Positions 18,965 to 30,398 of a stretch of 64,000 nucleotides of DNA are shown in pieces; position 1 is the first letter of the stretch; each line of letters begins with the position of its first letter. This DNA is from Dactylosporangium aurantiacum (GTDB lineage Bacteria; Actinomycetota; Actinomycetes; Mycobacteriales; Micromonosporaceae). The position numbers and the translations under genes are program-made. The notes beneath the pieces were generated by a model that was not told the origin of the DNA, did no database searches, and saw only the letters and a list, made by a program, of their open reading frames with translations. Location: the NCBI RefSeq assembly GCF_000716715.1, contig NZ_JNYJ01000049.1, positions 1 to 64,000 of the forward strand. The letters are read 5' to 3'.

Positions 18965-20260
18965 CTACCAGTCCGACACGAGCTTCTCGCCCAGGAGCTC
19001 GGGCGCGTCCCGCTCCCGCGCGACGTAGGCCCCGCCGAGGTCGACACCCTCGACGTTCGTGATCCTGACGGGGCCGCCGTCCGTGGAGATGACCTTCACA
19101 CCGTTGTCGAGCGCCGTCTCCGTGCTGCCGGGCGACGCGGGCGCGCTCACCGACCACGCACCGGTCGCCGTGGCGACGACGAGCACCCGCTCGCTGTAGT
19201 ACGTGAAGGCGCCCGTCCGCTGCGGGACCCGGATCGCGATCACGTCGGGGTCGGCGCTGACCGCCGTGGAGATCAGCGCCCACCCGTCCCGGTCCGCGGT
19301 GGCGGATCCGGCGACGGGTGGCGGGAAGCCGGTCGCGACGGCGGCCCGGCCGACGCCGGCGCCCGCGCCGGAGGTGAGCACCGCCGCGATCCCGCCGCCG
19401 GACAGCAGCGTGGTCGTCAGGGTCCAGTTCAGGCCGTCGATGGATCCGCCCCAGCGCTGCACGACCGCGCCGTGGACCAGCCCGCCGGCCGCGACGAGGT
19501 CGGTCCCCAGCGCGACCTCGTCGACGGGCACGGCCGGGCCCTCGAAGCGCACGGTCGACCCGCAGGTCACCCGCCAGCGCTCGGCCGGCCGCGACGAGTC
19601 CCGCGCCACCCAGCTGCCCTGCGGCGAGTCGGTCCATTCGCGGGCCACGACGCCGTTGCCGGAGACGGTCCCGGTGGCGGAGGTGGCGATGCGGCAGTCG
19701 GTCGGCGCCAGCCCGACCAGGGCGGGCGTGGCCGAGCCGGTGATCCTGACCAGCGGGGTGAGCGGCAGGTCGCCGGACCCACCGGTCACCAGCCGCGCGA
19801 CGCTGTCACCGGCGGCGGTGTCGTTGAAGTACAGCGCCGCGCGGGTGTCGTCGAAGCGGGCGTACGCGACGAACCGCCGCCCGGCCACGTCGCCGAGGAA
19901 CAGCACCTTGACCCGGTCGAGGCCGGAGCCGCCGGCGCGGTCCCCGATCCCGCGCTCGACCTCGGCCAGCAGCGGCGTGCCGGCCAGCGAGCCGCGGGTC
20001 GGCGAGTCGAGCAGGGTGCGGGCCCAGGGCGTGATCCGGTAGCCGTCGCCCCCGTCGGCGCGCTGGGCCGGGCCGGCCTGCAGCGCCGGGATCAGCGCAG
20101 CGCCGGCGGCGACCGCGATCGCGGCGAAGAACGCGCCGAGCCCGGCCCACCGGCGCCGGCGGCGCTGCAGCAGCCGGCGCATCGGGTCGGGCCGGGGGAC
20201 GACGGTCTCGGCCGCGTCCCGCAACGCCCGGCGCAGGGCGTGTTCGAGGTCGGTGCTCAC
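18965..20260 (-). CDS. membrane-anchored protein coupled to SigE-family sigma factor
   Basis: A 431-residue protein with a short cytoplasmic N-terminus, a basic stretch [10 protein letters not shown], one membrane segment at about 39-60 and a large outside domain of mainly beta-type sequence. I do not recognise the outside domain. GTG 20260 overlaps the sigma factor stop by four bases (GTGA), so the two are translationally coupled. The topology and position suit an anti-sigma factor or sensor, but no zinc anti-sigma motif is seen, so this role is inferred from context only. Confidence 0.75.
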   Translation of the reverse strand: MSTDLEHALRRALRDAAETVVPRPDPMRRLLQRRRRRWAGLGAFFAAIAVAAGAALIPALQAGPAQRADGGDGYRITPWARTLLDSPTRGSLAGTPLLAEVERGIGDRAGGSGLDRVKVLFLGDVAGRRFVAYARFDDTRAALYFNDTAAGDSVARLVTGGSGDLPLTPLVRITGSATPALVGLAPTDCRIATSATGTVSGNGVVAREWTDSPQGSWVARDSSRPAERWRVTCGSTVRFEGPAVPVDEVALGTDLVAAGGLVHGAVVQRWGGSIDGLNWTLTTTLLSGGGIAAVLTSGAGAGVGRAAVATGFPPPVAGSATADRDGWALISTAVSADPDVIAIRVPQRTGAFTYYSERVLVVATATGAWSVSAPASPGSTETALDNGVKVISTDGGPVRITNVEGVDLGGAYVARERDAPELLGEKLVSDW

Positions 20261-20748
20261 GGCGTCCTCCGGGTCAGCTCGTCCACACCCAGGACGTCGC
20301 GCAGCCGGGCCAGCCCGCGCGACGCCTGGCTCTTCACCGATCCGACCGAGATGTTCAGCAGCTCGGCGGTGTCCGTCTCCGACAGGTCCTCCCAGTACCG
20401 CAGGACGAGCACGGCCCGCATCCGCGCCGGGATGCGGTCGAGGGCCTCCAGCAGCGACCGCCGTTGCAGGATGCGGTCGGTGGGGTCGGGTCCGGGACGG
20501 TCCGGCGGGTCGTCGGTGAGCACCTCGGCGTTGCGCAGCCGCCGCCAGAGGCTGGTCCGCTGGTTGACCATGACGCGGCGCACGTACGCGAGCGGCTCGT
20601 CGACCCGGTCCCAGTGCCGCATGACCCGCAGCAGGCTGCTCTGCACCAGGTCCTCGGCGGCGTGCCGGCTGCCGGTCAGCAGATAGGCGGTGCGCAGCAG
20701 GTCGCCGTACCGGACCTCCACGAAGTCCTGGAACTCCCCGGCCGCCAT
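20257..20748 (-). CDS. SigE-family ECF RNA polymerase sigma factor
   Basis: A 163-residue group 4 sigma factor. Region 2 is [46 protein letters not shown]; region 4 is [45 protein letters not shown]. The compact size and the [13 protein letters not shown] segment match the actinobacterial SigE family. ATG 20748 follows AGAGGAG. Its stop overlaps the start of the membrane protein gene, typical of a sigma factor and its controller. The target genes cannot be named. Confidence 0.9.
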   Translation of the reverse strand: MAAGEFQDFVEVRYGDLLRTAYLLTGSRHAAEDLVQSSLLRVMRHWDRVDEPLAYVRRVMVNQRTSLWRRLRNAEVLTDDPPDRPGPDPTDRILQRRSLLEALDRIPARMRAVLVLRYWEDLSETDTAELLNISVGSVKSQASRGLARLRDVLGVDELTRRTP

Positions 20749-20826
20749 GTGGCTCCTCTTGCACGAGTCGGAATGTCCGTCACCCGGGCAGACGCCACCC
20801 CGCCGGTAAAGGTTGAAAGGAAGATG

Positions 20827-22032
20827 ATGTCTGGCAACGCTAGTCTTGGCCGGGTGAGCGCCCGGACCTACCCGAAGAGCCTGACGGCCGCGAAGAGCGT
20901 GGCGGCGTCCGCCGCGGCGATGCTGGCCCTCGCGGGCTGCTCGTTCGGCCCCCCGCCGCCCGACGAGCTCGGTTCGCCGCCGAAGCTGTCGCCGTACCCG
21001 AGCGTCTCGACCTCCGGCAGCCAGGACGAGGGCCAGACGCAGGTCGCCACGAACGTGGTGGCCAAAGGGCTCGCCGTGCCGTGGGCCATCGCGTTCCTGC
21101 CGGACGGCACCGCACTGGTCACCGAGCGTGACAGCAAGAAGATCCTGAAGATCGGCAAGGAGTCGACCTCCGACGGCCGCGCGGTGACGACCGTGCAGAC
21201 GGTCAACGAGGTGGTGCCCGGCGGCGAGGGCGGCCTGATGGGCATCGCCGTGTCACCGACGTACGACACCGACCAGACGGTGTTCATCTACTACACCGCC
21301 AAGGACGACAACCGGGTCGCGAAGCTCACCCTCGGCTCGGCGCCGGTCCCGATCCTGACCGGCATCCCGAAGTCCTCGATCCACAACGGCGGCCAGCTCC
21401 ACTTCGGCCCCGACGGCATGCTCTACGTGTCGACCGGCGACGCGTCCAAGCCGGAGAACGCGCCGGACCTCACCAGCCTCGGCGGCAAGATCCTGCGCAT
21501 CCAGCCGGACGGCAAGCCCGCGCCCGGTAACCCGTTCGGTACCGCCGTGTACTCCTACGGACATCGCAACGTGCAAGGCTTCGCCTGGGACAAGAACAAG
21601 CGGATGTACGCCGTGGAGTTCGGCTCGGGCGAATGGGACGAGATCAACGTGATCGAGGCGGGCAAGAACTACGGCTGGCCCACGCATGAGGGCAAGGCCG
21701 GCGACGCGAAGTTCGTCGACCCCGTCCAGGTGTTCAAGACGTCCGAGGCGTCGTGCTCCGGCTTGGCCGCCATGGAGGGGTACCTCATCACCTCCTGCCT
21801 GAAGGGCGCCCGGCTGTACGTGATGCAGCTCACCGAACAGGGTGGGATCTTCGGGGCGCCGAGCCCGCTGCTGAAGGACGCGCACGGGCGGCTGCGCGCC
21901 GCGGTGGTGGCCCCGGACAACAGCATCTGGGTCTCCACCTCCAACAAGGACGGCCGCGGCACCCCCAAGGCCGATGACGACAAGGTCCTGCGGATCGTGA
22001 TCAGCAACGTGGGCGGAGCCGGCAAGAGTTGA
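20827..22032 (+). CDS. PQQ-dependent sugar dehydrogenase-like lipoprotein
   Basis: A 401-residue secreted lipoprotein with a GSDH/sorbosone-dehydrogenase-type six-bladed beta propeller. The signal peptide ends in LALAGC (lipid Cys38). A Pro/Ser linker leads to [59 protein letters not shown] and [12 protein letters not shown], the propeller and active-site motifs. Homologues oxidise aldose sugars with PQQ; the real substrate is unknown. ATG 20827 follows AAGGA. Alternatively GTG 20854 lies 7 bases after TAGTCT and would be a leaderless start with a shorter signal peptide. The next gene overlaps the stop. Confidence 0.88.
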   Translation: MSGNASLGRVSARTYPKSLTAAKSVAASAAAMLALAGCSFGPPPPDELGSPPKLSPYPSVSTSGSQDEGQTQVATNVVAKGLAVPWAIAFLPDGTALVTERDSKKILKIGKESTSDGRAVTTVQTVNEVVPGGEGGLMGIAVSPTYDTDQTVFIYYTAKDDNRVAKLTLGSAPVPILTGIPKSSIHNGGQLHFGPDGMLYVSTGDASKPENAPDLTSLGGKILRIQPDGKPAPGNPFGTAVYSYGHRNVQGFAWDKNKRMYAVEFGSGEWDEINVIEAGKNYGWPTHEGKAGDAKFVDPVQVFKTSEASCSGLAAMEGYLITSCLKGARLYVMQLTEQGGIFGAPSPLLKDAHGRLRAAVVAPDNSIWVSTSNKDGRGTPKADDDKVLRIVISNVGGAGKS

Positions 22033-23669
22033 CCTCGCCGTTTCACCGGCGGGCCGCGGTCGCCGCCCGCCGGATCCAGCGCCGGGCGATCGTGATGGCC
22101 GCCGGCCGGCGCCGTCCGTTCCGCCCGGCCCCCACGCGGTGGCGGCGCACCAGGCAGGTGCTGCACGGCGTCCTGCTCGGCGTCGTCGCGATCATCGGCA
22201 TGCTGATCGGCGTGCAGCTCGGCGGGCACACGACCCAGGACATCGGCCCGTTCCAGGCGCAGCTGTCGCTGACGCCCTCGCTGCACGGCGACACGTCGGT
22301 GGAGATCCCGCCGCTGGGCTCGCTGGAGCTGGACAGCCACGACGGCCCGGCCCACCTGCAGATCCGCCTGGAGTCGCTGGACGAGGCCAGGACCAGGGCG
22401 GTCGTCGCCGACAGCGGCAACCTGGAGCAGGTCAGCCACGACGCCGTCGACCAGCTCAACCTGGGCGTGCGCCGGCTGGCGCTGCAGACCGCCGGCTCCG
22501 GGCTGCTGGGCGCGATGATCCTCGTCGGGCTGACGTTCCGGGCCCGGCGGGACACGGCGATCGCCGGGCTCGTGGTCGTCGCGGTGCTCGCCTCGGTCGG
22601 CGGCGCGACCGCGCTGTCGTTCAAGCCCGCCGCGATCCAGGAGCCGACGTACCGCGGCCTGCTCGTCAACGCGCCCGCCATCATCGGCGACGCCCGCCGG
22701 ATCTCCGACCGCTACGAGGAGTACCGGGCGCAGCTGCAGAAGATCGTGCTCAACGTGTCGAAGCTGTACGGCACGATCTCCGCGCTGCCGGTGTACGAGC
22801 CGAACACCAGCGCGACGAAGGTGCTGCACATCTCCGACATGCACCTGAACCCGGCGGCGTGGGGCGTGGTGCGCACCGTCGCCGACCAGTTCAGCGTCGA
22901 CGTCGTCGTGGACACCGGCGACATCAACGACTGGGGCAGCGAGCCGGAGTCGTCGTACGTCGGGGAGATCAGCAAGCTGCGCGTGCCCTACCTGTACGTG
23001 CGCGGCAACCACGACTCGGCGGTCACCGCGGCGGCGGTGGCGAAGCAGCCGAACGCCACGGTGCTGGACAACTCGATCGTGACCGTCGAGGGGCTGACGT
23101 TCGCCGGGATCGGCGACCCGCGCTTCACCCCGGACAAGTCGACCGACGCCACCGACGCCGAGCAGCACGCCGCGGTCGTCGCCTCCGGTGAACGGCTCGC
23201 CGAGAAGATCCTGGCCAGCCCGATGCCGGTCGACGTCGCCCTGGTGCACGACCCGGTGGCCGCGCAGCCCCTCGCCGGGATCTGCCCGCTGGTGCTGGCC
23301 GGGCACCGGCACGCCCGGTCGATCTCCCGGCTCGACCCGGACACGCCGGTCGTGCTGCCGTCCGACGGCGCGTCGCCGCCGGCGCAGCAGGAGCGCACGC
23401 TGCTGATGGTCGAGGGTTCGACGGGCGGTGCCGGGCTGCGCGGGCTGGAGAGCGCCAAGCCGCTGCCGCTCGCGCTGTCGATCCTGTACTTCGACGAGGA
23501 CCGGCACCTGTCCGCGTACGACGACATCCAGGTGGGCGGGACCGGCCTGACCGAGGTGTCGCTGCAGCGGCACATCGTGGCCGCCGACAAGGCGGCGCCG
23601 GCACCGTCGGTGTCCGCGGTGCCGACGCCGTCGTCGGTGAGCCCCTCGGTTACGACAAGCGGGCGATGA
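22029..23669 (+). CDS. membrane metallophosphoesterase
   Basis: A 546-residue protein with a basic N-terminus, membrane segments at about 44-66, 150-170 and 178-199, and a calcineurin-type phosphoesterase domain from about 264. Metal ligands are clear: HISDMH (268-272), GDIN (297-300), GNHD (326-329), a later H in LVHDP, and GHRH. It should hydrolyse a phosphoester outside or at the membrane; the substrate is unknown. TTG 22029 overlaps the previous stop (TTGA), indicating coupling; GTG 22092 or ATG 22095 are alternatives. Its 3' end overlaps gatB by 20 bp tail to tail. Confidence 0.85.
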   Translation: MTSPFHRRAAVAARRIQRRAIVMAAGRRRPFRPAPTRWRRTRQVLHGVLLGVVAIIGMLIGVQLGGHTTQDIGPFQAQLSLTPSLHGDTSVEIPPLGSLELDSHDGPAHLQIRLESLDEARTRAVVADSGNLEQVSHDAVDQLNLGVRRLALQTAGSGLLGAMILVGLTFRARRDTAIAGLVVVAVLASVGGATALSFKPAAIQEPTYRGLLVNAPAIIGDARRISDRYEEYRAQLQKIVLNVSKLYGTISALPVYEPNTSATKVLHISDMHLNPAAWGVVRTVADQFSVDVVVDTGDINDWGSEPESSYVGEISKLRVPYLYVRGNHDSAVTAAAVAKQPNATVLDNSIVTVEGLTFAGIGDPRFTPDKSTDATDAEQHAAVVASGERLAEKILASPMPVDVALVHDPVAAQPLAGICPLVLAGHRHARSISRLDPDTPVVLPSDGASPPAQQERTLLMVEGSTGGAGLRGLESAKPLPLALSILYFDEDRHLSAYDDIQVGGTGLTEVSLQRHIVAADKAAPAPSVSAVPTPSSVSPSVTTSGR

Positions 23670-25143
23670 CCAGCTCGCGGACCGTCTTCGCGTCCGCCTT
23701 GCCGCCGGTGGCCTTCATGACCGCGCCGACCAGCGCGCCGGCGGCGGCGACCTTGCCGTCGCGGACCTTCGCGGCGATGTCGGGGTTGGCCACGATGGCC
23801 TCGTCGACCGCCTTCGTCAGCGCGCCCTCGTCGGACACGACCTCCAGGCCGCGGGCCGCGACGACCTCCGCGGGCGTGCCCTCGCCGGCGATGACGCCTT
23901 CGAGCACCACCCGGGCCAGCTTGTCGTTGATCTTGCCGGCGTCGACGAGCCCCTGCAGCTGCGCGACCGCCTCCGGACTCACGCCGAGCGCGTCGAGCTC
24001 GGTGTCGGTCTCGTTGGCGTGCCGGGCCAGCTCGCCCAGCCACCACTTGCGGGCGGCGGCGGCCGTGGTGCCGGCGGCGACGGTCGCCTCGATCAGCTCC
24101 CACGCGCCGGCGTTGAGCACGGACTGCATGTCCAGGTCGGAGAAGCCCCACTCGGCCTGCTGCCGCTGCCGGCGTACCCGGGGCAGCTCCGGCAGGGCCG
24201 CCTTGAGCTCGGCGATCCACTCCGCCGCCGGGGCGAGCGGCACGAGGTCCGGCTCCGGGAAGTACCGGTAGTCGGTCGCCGTCTCCTTGCTGCGGCCCGA
24301 CGTGGTCTCGCCGGTGTTCTCGTGGAAGTGCCGGGTCTCCTGGACGATCGTGCCGCCGGACTCCAGGACCCCGGCCTGCCGGATGATCTCGGAGCGGACG
24401 GCCCGCTCGACGCTGCGCAGCGAGTTGACGTTCTTCGTCTCGGTCCGCGTGCCCCACTCCTCGCCGGGCCGGTTCAGCGACGTGTTGACGTCGCAGCGCA
24501 TCGAGCCCTGCTCCATGCGCACGTCCGAGACGCCGAGCGAGCGGATGACGTCGCGCAGCTCCGTCACGTACGCCTTGGCGATCTGCGGCGCCCGGGCGCC
24601 GGTGCCCGGCACGGGCTTGGTCACGATCTCCACCAGCGGGATGCCGGCCCGGTTGTAGTCCACCAGGGACTCGGTCGCGCCGTGGATGCGGCCGGTGGCG
24701 CCGCCCACGTGCAGCGTCTTGCCGGTGTCCTCCTCCAGGTGGACCCGCTCGATGCCGATGCGGACCAGCTCGCCGTCGACCTCGACCTCCAGGTAGCCGT
24801 CGACGCACAGCGGCTCGTCGTACTGGCTGATCTGGAAGTTCTTCGGCATGTCCGGGTAGAAGTAGTTCTTGCGGGCGAACCGGCCCCACGGCGCGATCGA
24901 GCAGTTGAGCGCCAGCCCGATGCGGATGGTCGCCTCGATCGCGGCGCGGTTGGCCACCGGCAGCGCGCCGGGCAGCCCGAGGCACACCGGGCACACCTGG
25001 GTGTTGGGCTCGGCGCCGAACTCGGTCGGGCAGCCGCAGAACATCTTGGTGTTGGTGCCGAGCTCGACGTGGGTCTCCAGGCCGATGACCGGCTCGAAGC
25101 GGGCCACCGCCTCGTCATACGACAGCTGGGTCACGGTGCTCAT
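23650..25143 (-). CDS. gatB: Asp-tRNA(Asn)/Glu-tRNA(Gln) amidotransferase subunit B
   Basis: The tRNA-binding and kinase subunit of GatCAB, which turns mischarged Glu-tRNA(Gln) and Asp-tRNA(Asn) into Gln- and Asn-tRNA. The 497-residue product starts [28 protein letters not shown]. It keeps the zinc cysteines (C36, C38, C51, C54 in CGCP and CPVC), the EDTGKTLH and [14 protein letters not shown] motifs, and the C-terminal tail and YqeY-like domains. Here gatB is separated from gatCA by a small gene on the opposite strand, so it may be transcribed apart. Confidence 0.97.
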   Translation of the reverse strand: MSTVTQLSYDEAVARFEPVIGLETHVELGTNTKMFCGCPTEFGAEPNTQVCPVCLGLPGALPVANRAAIEATIRIGLALNCSIAPWGRFARKNYFYPDMPKNFQISQYDEPLCVDGYLEVEVDGELVRIGIERVHLEEDTGKTLHVGGATGRIHGATESLVDYNRAGIPLVEIVTKPVPGTGARAPQIAKAYVTELRDVIRSLGVSDVRMEQGSMRCDVNTSLNRPGEEWGTRTETKNVNSLRSVERAVRSEIIRQAGVLESGGTIVQETRHFHENTGETTSGRSKETATDYRYFPEPDLVPLAPAAEWIAELKAALPELPRVRRQRQQAEWGFSDLDMQSVLNAGAWELIEATVAAGTTAAAARKWWLGELARHANETDTELDALGVSPEAVAQLQGLVDAGKINDKLARVVLEGVIAGEGTPAEVVAARGLEVVSDEGALTKAVDEAIVANPDIAAKVRDGKVAAAGALVGAVMKATGGKADAKTVRELVIARLS

Positions 25144-25221
25144 CTAACGCCTACTTTCAGCCTCTGGTGTATCCACGCGCGGCATTGGGTATCACCAGTC
25201 CACCTGGAGAGGAGAAACGTC

Positions 25222-25398
25222 ATGCCGGTGCAGTTTCGGAAGAGCAAGAAGTTCGGCCCGTTCATTTTCCACTTCACCCAGGACGGTTTCTCGTCCTGGA
25301 GTTTCAAGCTGGGCCCCTGGTCGTGGAACTCGCGTAGCAAGAAGAACCGCGTCGACCTTCCCGGCCCGTTCTCGTGGCGCCAGGGCAGCCGGGGCTGA
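25222..25398 (+). CDS. DUF4236-like small protein
   Basis: Encodes 58 residues: MPVQFRKSKKFGPFIFHF, then SSWSFKLGPWSWNSRSKKNRVDLPGPFSW. The opening RKSKKFGP and the aromatic, basic character match the small DUF4236 family, whose function is unknown. ATG 25222 has a strong AGGAG at good spacing, and the gene is followed by a clear terminator, so it is probably expressed. It sits alone between gatB and gatA on the opposite strand. Confidence 0.75.
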   Translation: MPVQFRKSKKFGPFIFHFTQDGFSSWSFKLGPWSWNSRSKKNRVDLPGPFSWRQGSRG

Positions 25399-25409
25399 CG
25401 GTTGCTCGT

Positions 25410-25438
25410 TGAGGGGGCGGGAGTTTCCCGCCCCCTCA
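25410..25438. terminator. bidirectional terminator hairpin
   Basis: A perfect 12-bp stem (25410-25421 with 25427-25438) and 5-base loop lie between the convergent DUF4236-like gene and gatA. Confidence 0.8.
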
Positions 25439-25445
25439 CGCGTAC

Positions 25446-26921
25446 CTACAGCGCGGGCGGGGTGAGCGTCGGCAGCGCCGACTCGAGGGCCGCGGCGACC
25501 CGGTACATCCGGTCGTCGGCCATCGTCGGCGCCATGATCTGCAGCCCCACCGGCAGCCCCTCGGACAGTCCGGCCGGCACCGAGATCGCGGGCCCGCCGT
25601 AGAGGTTCGACGGGATCGTGTACAGGTCCGCGAGATACATCTGGTACGGGTCCGACGTGCGCGAGCCGAGCGGGAACGCCACGAACGGCGTGGTCGGCGC
25701 GACCAGCACGTCGGCCGCCTCGAACGCCTTCTCGAAGTCCCGGGTGATCAGCGTCCGCACCTTCTGCGCCTGCCCGTAGTAGGCGTCGTAGTAGCCCGCG
25801 GACAGCGCGTAGGTGCCCAGGATGATCCGGCGCTTGACCTCGGGGCCGAACCCCGCCTCCCGGGTCAGCTGCATGACCTCTTCGAGCGAGCGGTTGCCGT
25901 CGTCGCCGCTGCGCAGCCCGAACCGGACCCCGTCGAAGCGGGCCAGGTTGGACGAGCACTCGCTCGGCGCGATCAGGTAGTACGCCGGCAGCGCGAACTT
26001 GAAGTTCGGGCACGACACCTCGACGACCTCGGCGCCCAGCTTGACCAGGGCGTCGACGGACTCGCGGTAGGCGGCGGCGACGCCGGGCTCGGCGCCGTCA
26101 CCGGCGAACTCCTTGACCAGGCCGAGCCGGACCCCGCTGAGGTCGCCGGTCGCGCCGAGCCGGGCCGCGGCCACGACGTCGGGCACCGGCTGCGGGATCG
26201 ACGTGGAGTCCCGCGGGTCGTGGCCGCCGATGATCGCGTGCAGCAGCGCCGCGTCCTCGACCGTCCGGGCGCACGGCCCAGGGGTGTCCAGCGAGCTGGA
26301 GAAGGCGATCAGCCCGTAGCGGGACGTGCCACCGTACGTCGGTTTCGCGCCGACGGTGCCGGTGACGGCAGCCGGCTGGCGGATCGAGCCGCCGGTGTCG
26401 GTGCCGATCGCCAGGGGCGCCTCGTAGGCGGCGACGGCGGCGGCCGAGCCACCACCGGACCCGCCCGGGATGCGGCTGGTGTCCCACGGGTTGTACGTGG
26501 GGCCGTAGGCCGAGTACTCGGTGGACGAGCCCATCGCGAACTCGTCCATGTTGGTCTTGCCGAGCATGACCAGCCCGGCCTCGCGCATCCGGGTGGTGAT
26601 CGTCGCGTCGTACGGCGGGCGCCAGCCCTCGAGGATCTTCGACCCGGCCGTCGTCGGCATGCCCTTGGTGGTGATCACGTCCTTGACCGCGATCGGCACC
26701 CCGGCGAGCGGGCCGACCTCGTCGCCCTTGGCGCGGGCGTCGTCGACCTTCTTCGCGTCGGCGAGCGCGCCGGCCCGGTCGACGTGCAGGAACGCGTGGA
26801 CCTTGCCCTCGACCGCGTCGATGCGGTCCAGGTGCGCGGTGGCGACCTCGACCGCGGACAGCTCCTTCGCGGCGAGCTTGCGGCCGAGCTCGGCCGCGGT
26901 CAGCTTGGTGACGTCAGACAT
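25446..26921 (-). CDS. gatA: Asp-tRNA(Asn)/Glu-tRNA(Gln) amidotransferase subunit A
   Basis: The amidase subunit of GatCAB, releasing ammonia from glutamine. The 491-residue product has the Ser-cis-Ser-Lys triad at Lys80 (VPIAVKD), Ser155 (GGSGGGSA) and Ser179 ([10 protein letters not shown]), and the amidase signature around 150-185. ATG 26921 is three bases from the gatC stop, so gatC-gatA is an operon. Confidence 0.97.
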   Translation of the reverse strand: MSDVTKLTAAELGRKLAAKELSAVEVATAHLDRIDAVEGKVHAFLHVDRAGALADAKKVDDARAKGDEVGPLAGVPIAVKDVITTKGMPTTAGSKILEGWRPPYDATITTRMREAGLVMLGKTNMDEFAMGSSTEYSAYGPTYNPWDTSRIPGGSGGGSAAAVAAYEAPLAIGTDTGGSIRQPAAVTGTVGAKPTYGGTSRYGLIAFSSSLDTPGPCARTVEDAALLHAIIGGHDPRDSTSIPQPVPDVVAAARLGATGDLSGVRLGLVKEFAGDGAEPGVAAAYRESVDALVKLGAEVVEVSCPNFKFALPAYYLIAPSECSSNLARFDGVRFGLRSGDDGNRSLEEVMQLTREAGFGPEVKRRIILGTYALSAGYYDAYYGQAQKVRTLITRDFEKAFEAADVLVAPTTPFVAFPLGSRTSDPYQMYLADLYTIPSNLYGGPAISVPAGLSEGLPVGLQIMAPTMADDRMYRVAAALESALPTLTPPAL

Positions 26922-26924
26922 CGC

Positions 26925-27224
26925 TCAGGCCTCCTCGTCCAGGATCCGCGGAACGCGGAAGCGGTGCTCCTCGGCGTCGGGCGCGCCGGACAGCGCCTCG
27001 TCGCGCGTCAACCCCGGCACGACCACGTCGTCGCGGAACACGTTGGTCAGCGGGACGGAGTGCGACGTCGGCGGCACGTCAACCGCGGCGACCTCGCCCA
27101 CCTGGGCGACGGCCTGCAGGATCACGTCGAGCTGCCCGGCGAAGGTGTCCAGCTCGTCATCGGTGACTGCAAGCCGCGCGAGGCGCGCGAGATGCGCCAC
27201 CTCTTCGCGGGAAATGGTGGCCAT
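26925..27224 (-). CDS. gatC: Asp-tRNA(Asn)/Glu-tRNA(Gln) amidotransferase subunit C
   Basis: The 99-residue stabilising subunit that wraps GatA and GatB. It begins [36 protein letters not shown] and ends with the proline-rich [11 protein letters not shown] typical of GatC. ATG 27224 follows AAGGAG. First gene of the gatC-gatA pair. Confidence 0.95.
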   Translation of the reverse strand: MATISREEVAHLARLARLAVTDDELDTFAGQLDVILQAVAQVGEVAAVDVPPTSHSVPLTNVFRDDVVVPGLTRDEALSGAPDAEEHRFRVPRILDEEA

Positions 27225-27275
27225 GGGCGCAATGCTCCTTCAACTGTCGGCTCGACGCAGTCTATTTCGTCCCCG

Positions 27276-29285
27276 TCAGTTGCTGTGCGCGACGGTCGAC
27301 CGGCGGTGCCGCGTCAGCCAGTCGAGGAGGCGCGCCGGCGGCATCGGCCGGGCGAAGTACCAGCCCTGGGCCAGGTCGCAGCCCGCCTCGACGAGCATCC
27401 GCCAGGTGCGCTCGTCCTCGACGCCCTCGGCCACGATCCGCAGCCCGAGCGCCCGCGCCAGGTCGATCATGGACCGCACGATCGCCGCGTCGTCGGGGTC
27501 GCTCGCCACCCCCAGCACGAACGACCGGTCGATCTTCACCTCCTTGAGCGGCAGCCGGCGCAGGTGCAGCATCGAGGAGTACCCGGTGCCGAAGTCGTCC
27601 AGCGCGATCGCGATCCCGAGCCGCTCCAGCCGGGCGAGCGTGGCGAGGACCCGCCGCGGGTCCGCCATCAGCGCGCTCTCCGTGATCTCCAGCTCCAGCC
27701 GCTCCGGCTCGATCCCCGTCTGCCGCAGCTTCTCCGCGATCAGGTCGGCGATCTCGCCGGTGTGCAGGTCGCGGACACTCACGTTGACCGCGACCCGGAC
27801 CCGCCCGGCGGCCTCACCCCACGCGGCGAGCTGGTCGATCACGTCCTCGATCACCCGGAACGTCAGCAGCCGCATCACCGAGCTGTGCTCGGCGACCTTG
27901 ATCAGCTCCTCCGGGTCCACGAGCCCGCGCGCCGGGTGCTCCCAGCGCAGCAGCGCCTCCAGCCCGACGACCTCGCCGGTCGCCAGCTCCACCTGCGGCT
28001 GGTAGTACAGCGCGATGCCCTCGTCCTGCGGGTTCTCCAGCGCCCTGCGCAGATCCGCGAGCAGGCTGAGCCGCTCCGGGGAGTTGTGGTCCGCCTCGGG
28101 CGCGTAGACGGCGAGATTGTCGCCGCGGCCCTTCGCGTCGTACATGGCGACGTCGGCGTGCTGCATGAGCTCCGCGAAGTCGGTGCCGTGCTCCGGGTAC
28201 ACCGCGACGCCCACCGACCCGCCGACGTCGATCGGCAGCCCGTCCAGCAGCACCGGCTCCCGCAGCACGTCCATGATCCGCTCCGCGTGCGCCCTGGCCT
28301 CGGCCACGTCGCGCAGGTGCGGCACGACCACCGCGAACTCGTCGCCGCCCAGCCGCCCGACCTCCGCGTCGGCGCGCTGCCCGAGCCGCCGCGCCACCTC
28401 GACCAGCAGCCGGTCCCCGACCTCGTGCCCGAGCGAGTCGTTGACCTGCTTGAACCCGTCGAGGTCGAGCAGCAGCAGCGCCAGCCGCCGGGCCGTCTCC
28501 TGGTTCGCCGCCCGCTCCGCGTGCTCCTGCAGCCGGTGCGCGACGGCCCGCTCCAGCCCCGCCCGGTTCGCCAGCCCGGTCAGCGGGTCCCGCCGCGCCT
28601 CCAGGGCCCGCTGCGCCGACAGGACGCTCATCCGGCGTACCGCGTACAGCGTCACCAGCGCCAACGGGATGATCAGCACGTCGACCGCCGCGGCCGCGAC
28701 CAGCCCCGGCGCCGCCAGCAGCAGCGCCCCGGTGGCCAGCGCGTCCACCCGCACCGCCTGCACGAACCGCGCCCGCCACCCCTTGCCGAACCGCAGCCAC
28801 ACCGCCGTCGACACCAGCAGGTTGTTCGCCACGAACCACGCCACCGCGGCCACGATGATCCAGCCCACGTGGTGCGACCGTTCGACGATCAGGTCGGCCA
28901 CCGCGAACGAGACGAAGTACTGCGCGGCGTTGAACGCGGCCCGCCACACCGTGTGCCGCAACCAGCCCGCGGTGACCACCACCGCCGCCAGCTGCACCAG
29001 CACCGCGGGCGCGAACCCGAACGCCAGCAGGATCGCGAACGTGAAGCACACCGACGGAAACGTCAGCAGCGCGTCGTCCCGCCCCACCTGCACGAACGGC
29101 CTGGTGTCGGCGACCACGGCGCAGCCGGCGAGGACCCAGAACGCCACCGGCAGACTGTCCGGAAATCCTCCCGGCAGGTGTACCGCGAGCAGCACCGCCC
29201 CGGTGCCGACCACCACCGCCACGTACGCGAAGAACCGATGAGCGTGCCGAGGCGGCGCGATGTTGCGCAGCGCGCTCTGCTCCAT
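27276..29285 (-). CDS. membrane GGDEF/EAL cyclic-di-GMP protein
   Basis: A 669-residue sensor-type protein. Residues 18-215 contain about six to seven membrane segments. A GGDEF domain follows (RDPLTGLANR at 232-241, intact GGDEF at 313-317), then an EAL domain (EALLRW from 443, NVSVRDL, ELEITESAL, DDFGTGYSS, KIDRSF, VAEGVE, QGWYFARP). Both active-site sets look complete, so it could make and break cyclic di-GMP; the net activity cannot be predicted. There is no RxxD inhibitory site at the usual place before GGDEF. ATG 29285 gives the usual N-terminus; an earlier start at 29480 is open but unlikely. Confidence 0.92.
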   Translation of the reverse strand: MEQSALRNIAPPRHAHRFFAYVAVVVGTGAVLLAVHLPGGFPDSLPVAFWVLAGCAVVADTRPFVQVGRDDALLTFPSVCFTFAILLAFGFAPAVLVQLAAVVVTAGWLRHTVWRAAFNAAQYFVSFAVADLIVERSHHVGWIIVAAVAWFVANNLLVSTAVWLRFGKGWRARFVQAVRVDALATGALLLAAPGLVAAAAVDVLIIPLALVTLYAVRRMSVLSAQRALEARRDPLTGLANRAGLERAVAHRLQEHAERAANQETARRLALLLLDLDGFKQVNDSLGHEVGDRLLVEVARRLGQRADAEVGRLGGDEFAVVVPHLRDVAEARAHAERIMDVLREPVLLDGLPIDVGGSVGVAVYPEHGTDFAELMQHADVAMYDAKGRGDNLAVYAPEADHNSPERLSLLADLRRALENPQDEGIALYYQPQVELATGEVVGLEALLRWEHPARGLVDPEELIKVAEHSSVMRLLTFRVIEDVIDQLAAWGEAAGRVRVAVNVSVRDLHTGEIADLIAEKLRQTGIEPERLELEITESALMADPRRVLATLARLERLGIAIALDDFGTGYSSMLHLRRLPLKEVKIDRSFVLGVASDPDDAAIVRSMIDLARALGLRIVAEGVEDERTWRMLVEAGCDLAQGWYFARPMPPARLLDWLTRHRRSTVAHSN

Positions 29286-29610
29286 CCACTCCCCCGCTCG
29301 GGTGCAGCCGACCACTCCGTCGAGACGCCCTGCGAGCCTGCACCCTGAACGGCCACCGAAACCGGAAAGGATGCTGAATCGATGCACAAAACGCCCGCCA
29401 TTCGTCCGTCCGGGCGACCATCCCATCGTCCCCACCGCCGTGTCCACCCCCTGCGTAGCGATTCCCAAACGTTCCGTCACCGCCCATCCGTTACGTTGAG
29501 CGTCGATTTCCTAACGGAAAGCACCCGGGTCACAGGGCAGCTTTGGGCGGCCTTCGAAAGGACGAGCGAGGTTCGACGACGGCGATTCTTCGCATCAAGC
29601 GCAGCCGGCC

Positions 29611-30060
29611 CGGGACCGGAAATGACGACGGCCCAGCGACGGCCCGACCGGATACGCGCGCCGATGCCCAGACGCGCTCGCCAACGACCGCAACGGCACA
29701 GCGCTCACCAGCGGCCGGCAACAGCGGCGGTCAGCAACTGCGGCGGTCGACGGTGCATCCTCGGGCAGCCGGGCGGTCCCGGGCTGGGAGATCAGACAGC
29801 AGACCCGGGACCGGGAATGACGACGGCCCAGCGACGGTCCAACCGGATACGCGCGCCGATGCCCAGACGCGCTCGCCAACGACCGCAACGGCACAGCGCT
29901 CACCAGCGACCAGCGGCGGCCGGCAACAGCGGCAGTCGGCAACGGTCAGCAACTGCGGCGGTCGACGGTGCATCCTCGGGCAGCCGGGCGGTCCCAGGCG
30001 AGGAGATCAGACAGCAGACCCGGGACCGGGAATGACGACGGCCCGTCGAACGGGCTCGTC
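29611..30060. repeat. long direct repeats, about 195-215 bp
   Basis: The sequence starting CGGGACCGG at 29611 recurs at 29806 and 30021, spacing 195 and 215 bp. Copies one and two are nearly identical over their length, apart from a short insertion in the second; the third is cut off after about 35 bases. Each copy contains GACGACGGCCC and GGATACGCGCGCCGATGCCC blocks. The 195- and 215-bp periods (the second not a multiple of three) argue against selection for coding. Confidence 0.85.
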
Positions 30061-30398
30061 CGCGAACCTCGCCACTGCGGAACCGAACGTCAGCGGCCGC
30101 CGGCACCTGCCCCAACGCCCGATGCAGCCGACGGCCCGGGCAGACGCGAACCCAAGGAACCGGACAACGCCCAGCGACGGTCCGACCGGATACGCACGCT
30201 GGCGCCCGGACACGCGCGCCGACGACCGGCCAACGGCACATGACTCGCCAGCGGCCAGCGGCGGTCGGCGACGATCGGCAACGGCAGCAGTCAGCGACTG
30301 AGGCAGTCGACGACGGCGGCAGGTAGCAACGATCAGCAACTGCGGCGGCCGGAGGGTCGGCGGCCGGAGGGTCGGCGGCCGGACGGTCGGCGGTCGGC

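Noticed and set aside
28340..28370. Possible cyclic-di-GMP inhibitory (RxxD) site before GGDEF
   Set aside because: The residues at that position read RADA, without the aspartate at the required spacing.
26220..29348. A 1042-codon open frame on the plus strand
   Set aside because: Antisense to gatA, gatC and the GGDEF/EAL gene; His/Arg/Pro/Gln-rich composition typical of a mirrored GC-rich frame.
29543..30301. Open frames of up to 290 codons in the repeat-rich gap
   Set aside because: They consist of repeats whose periods are often not multiples of three, have no ribosome-binding site or family resemblance, and compete with equally long frames on the other strand.
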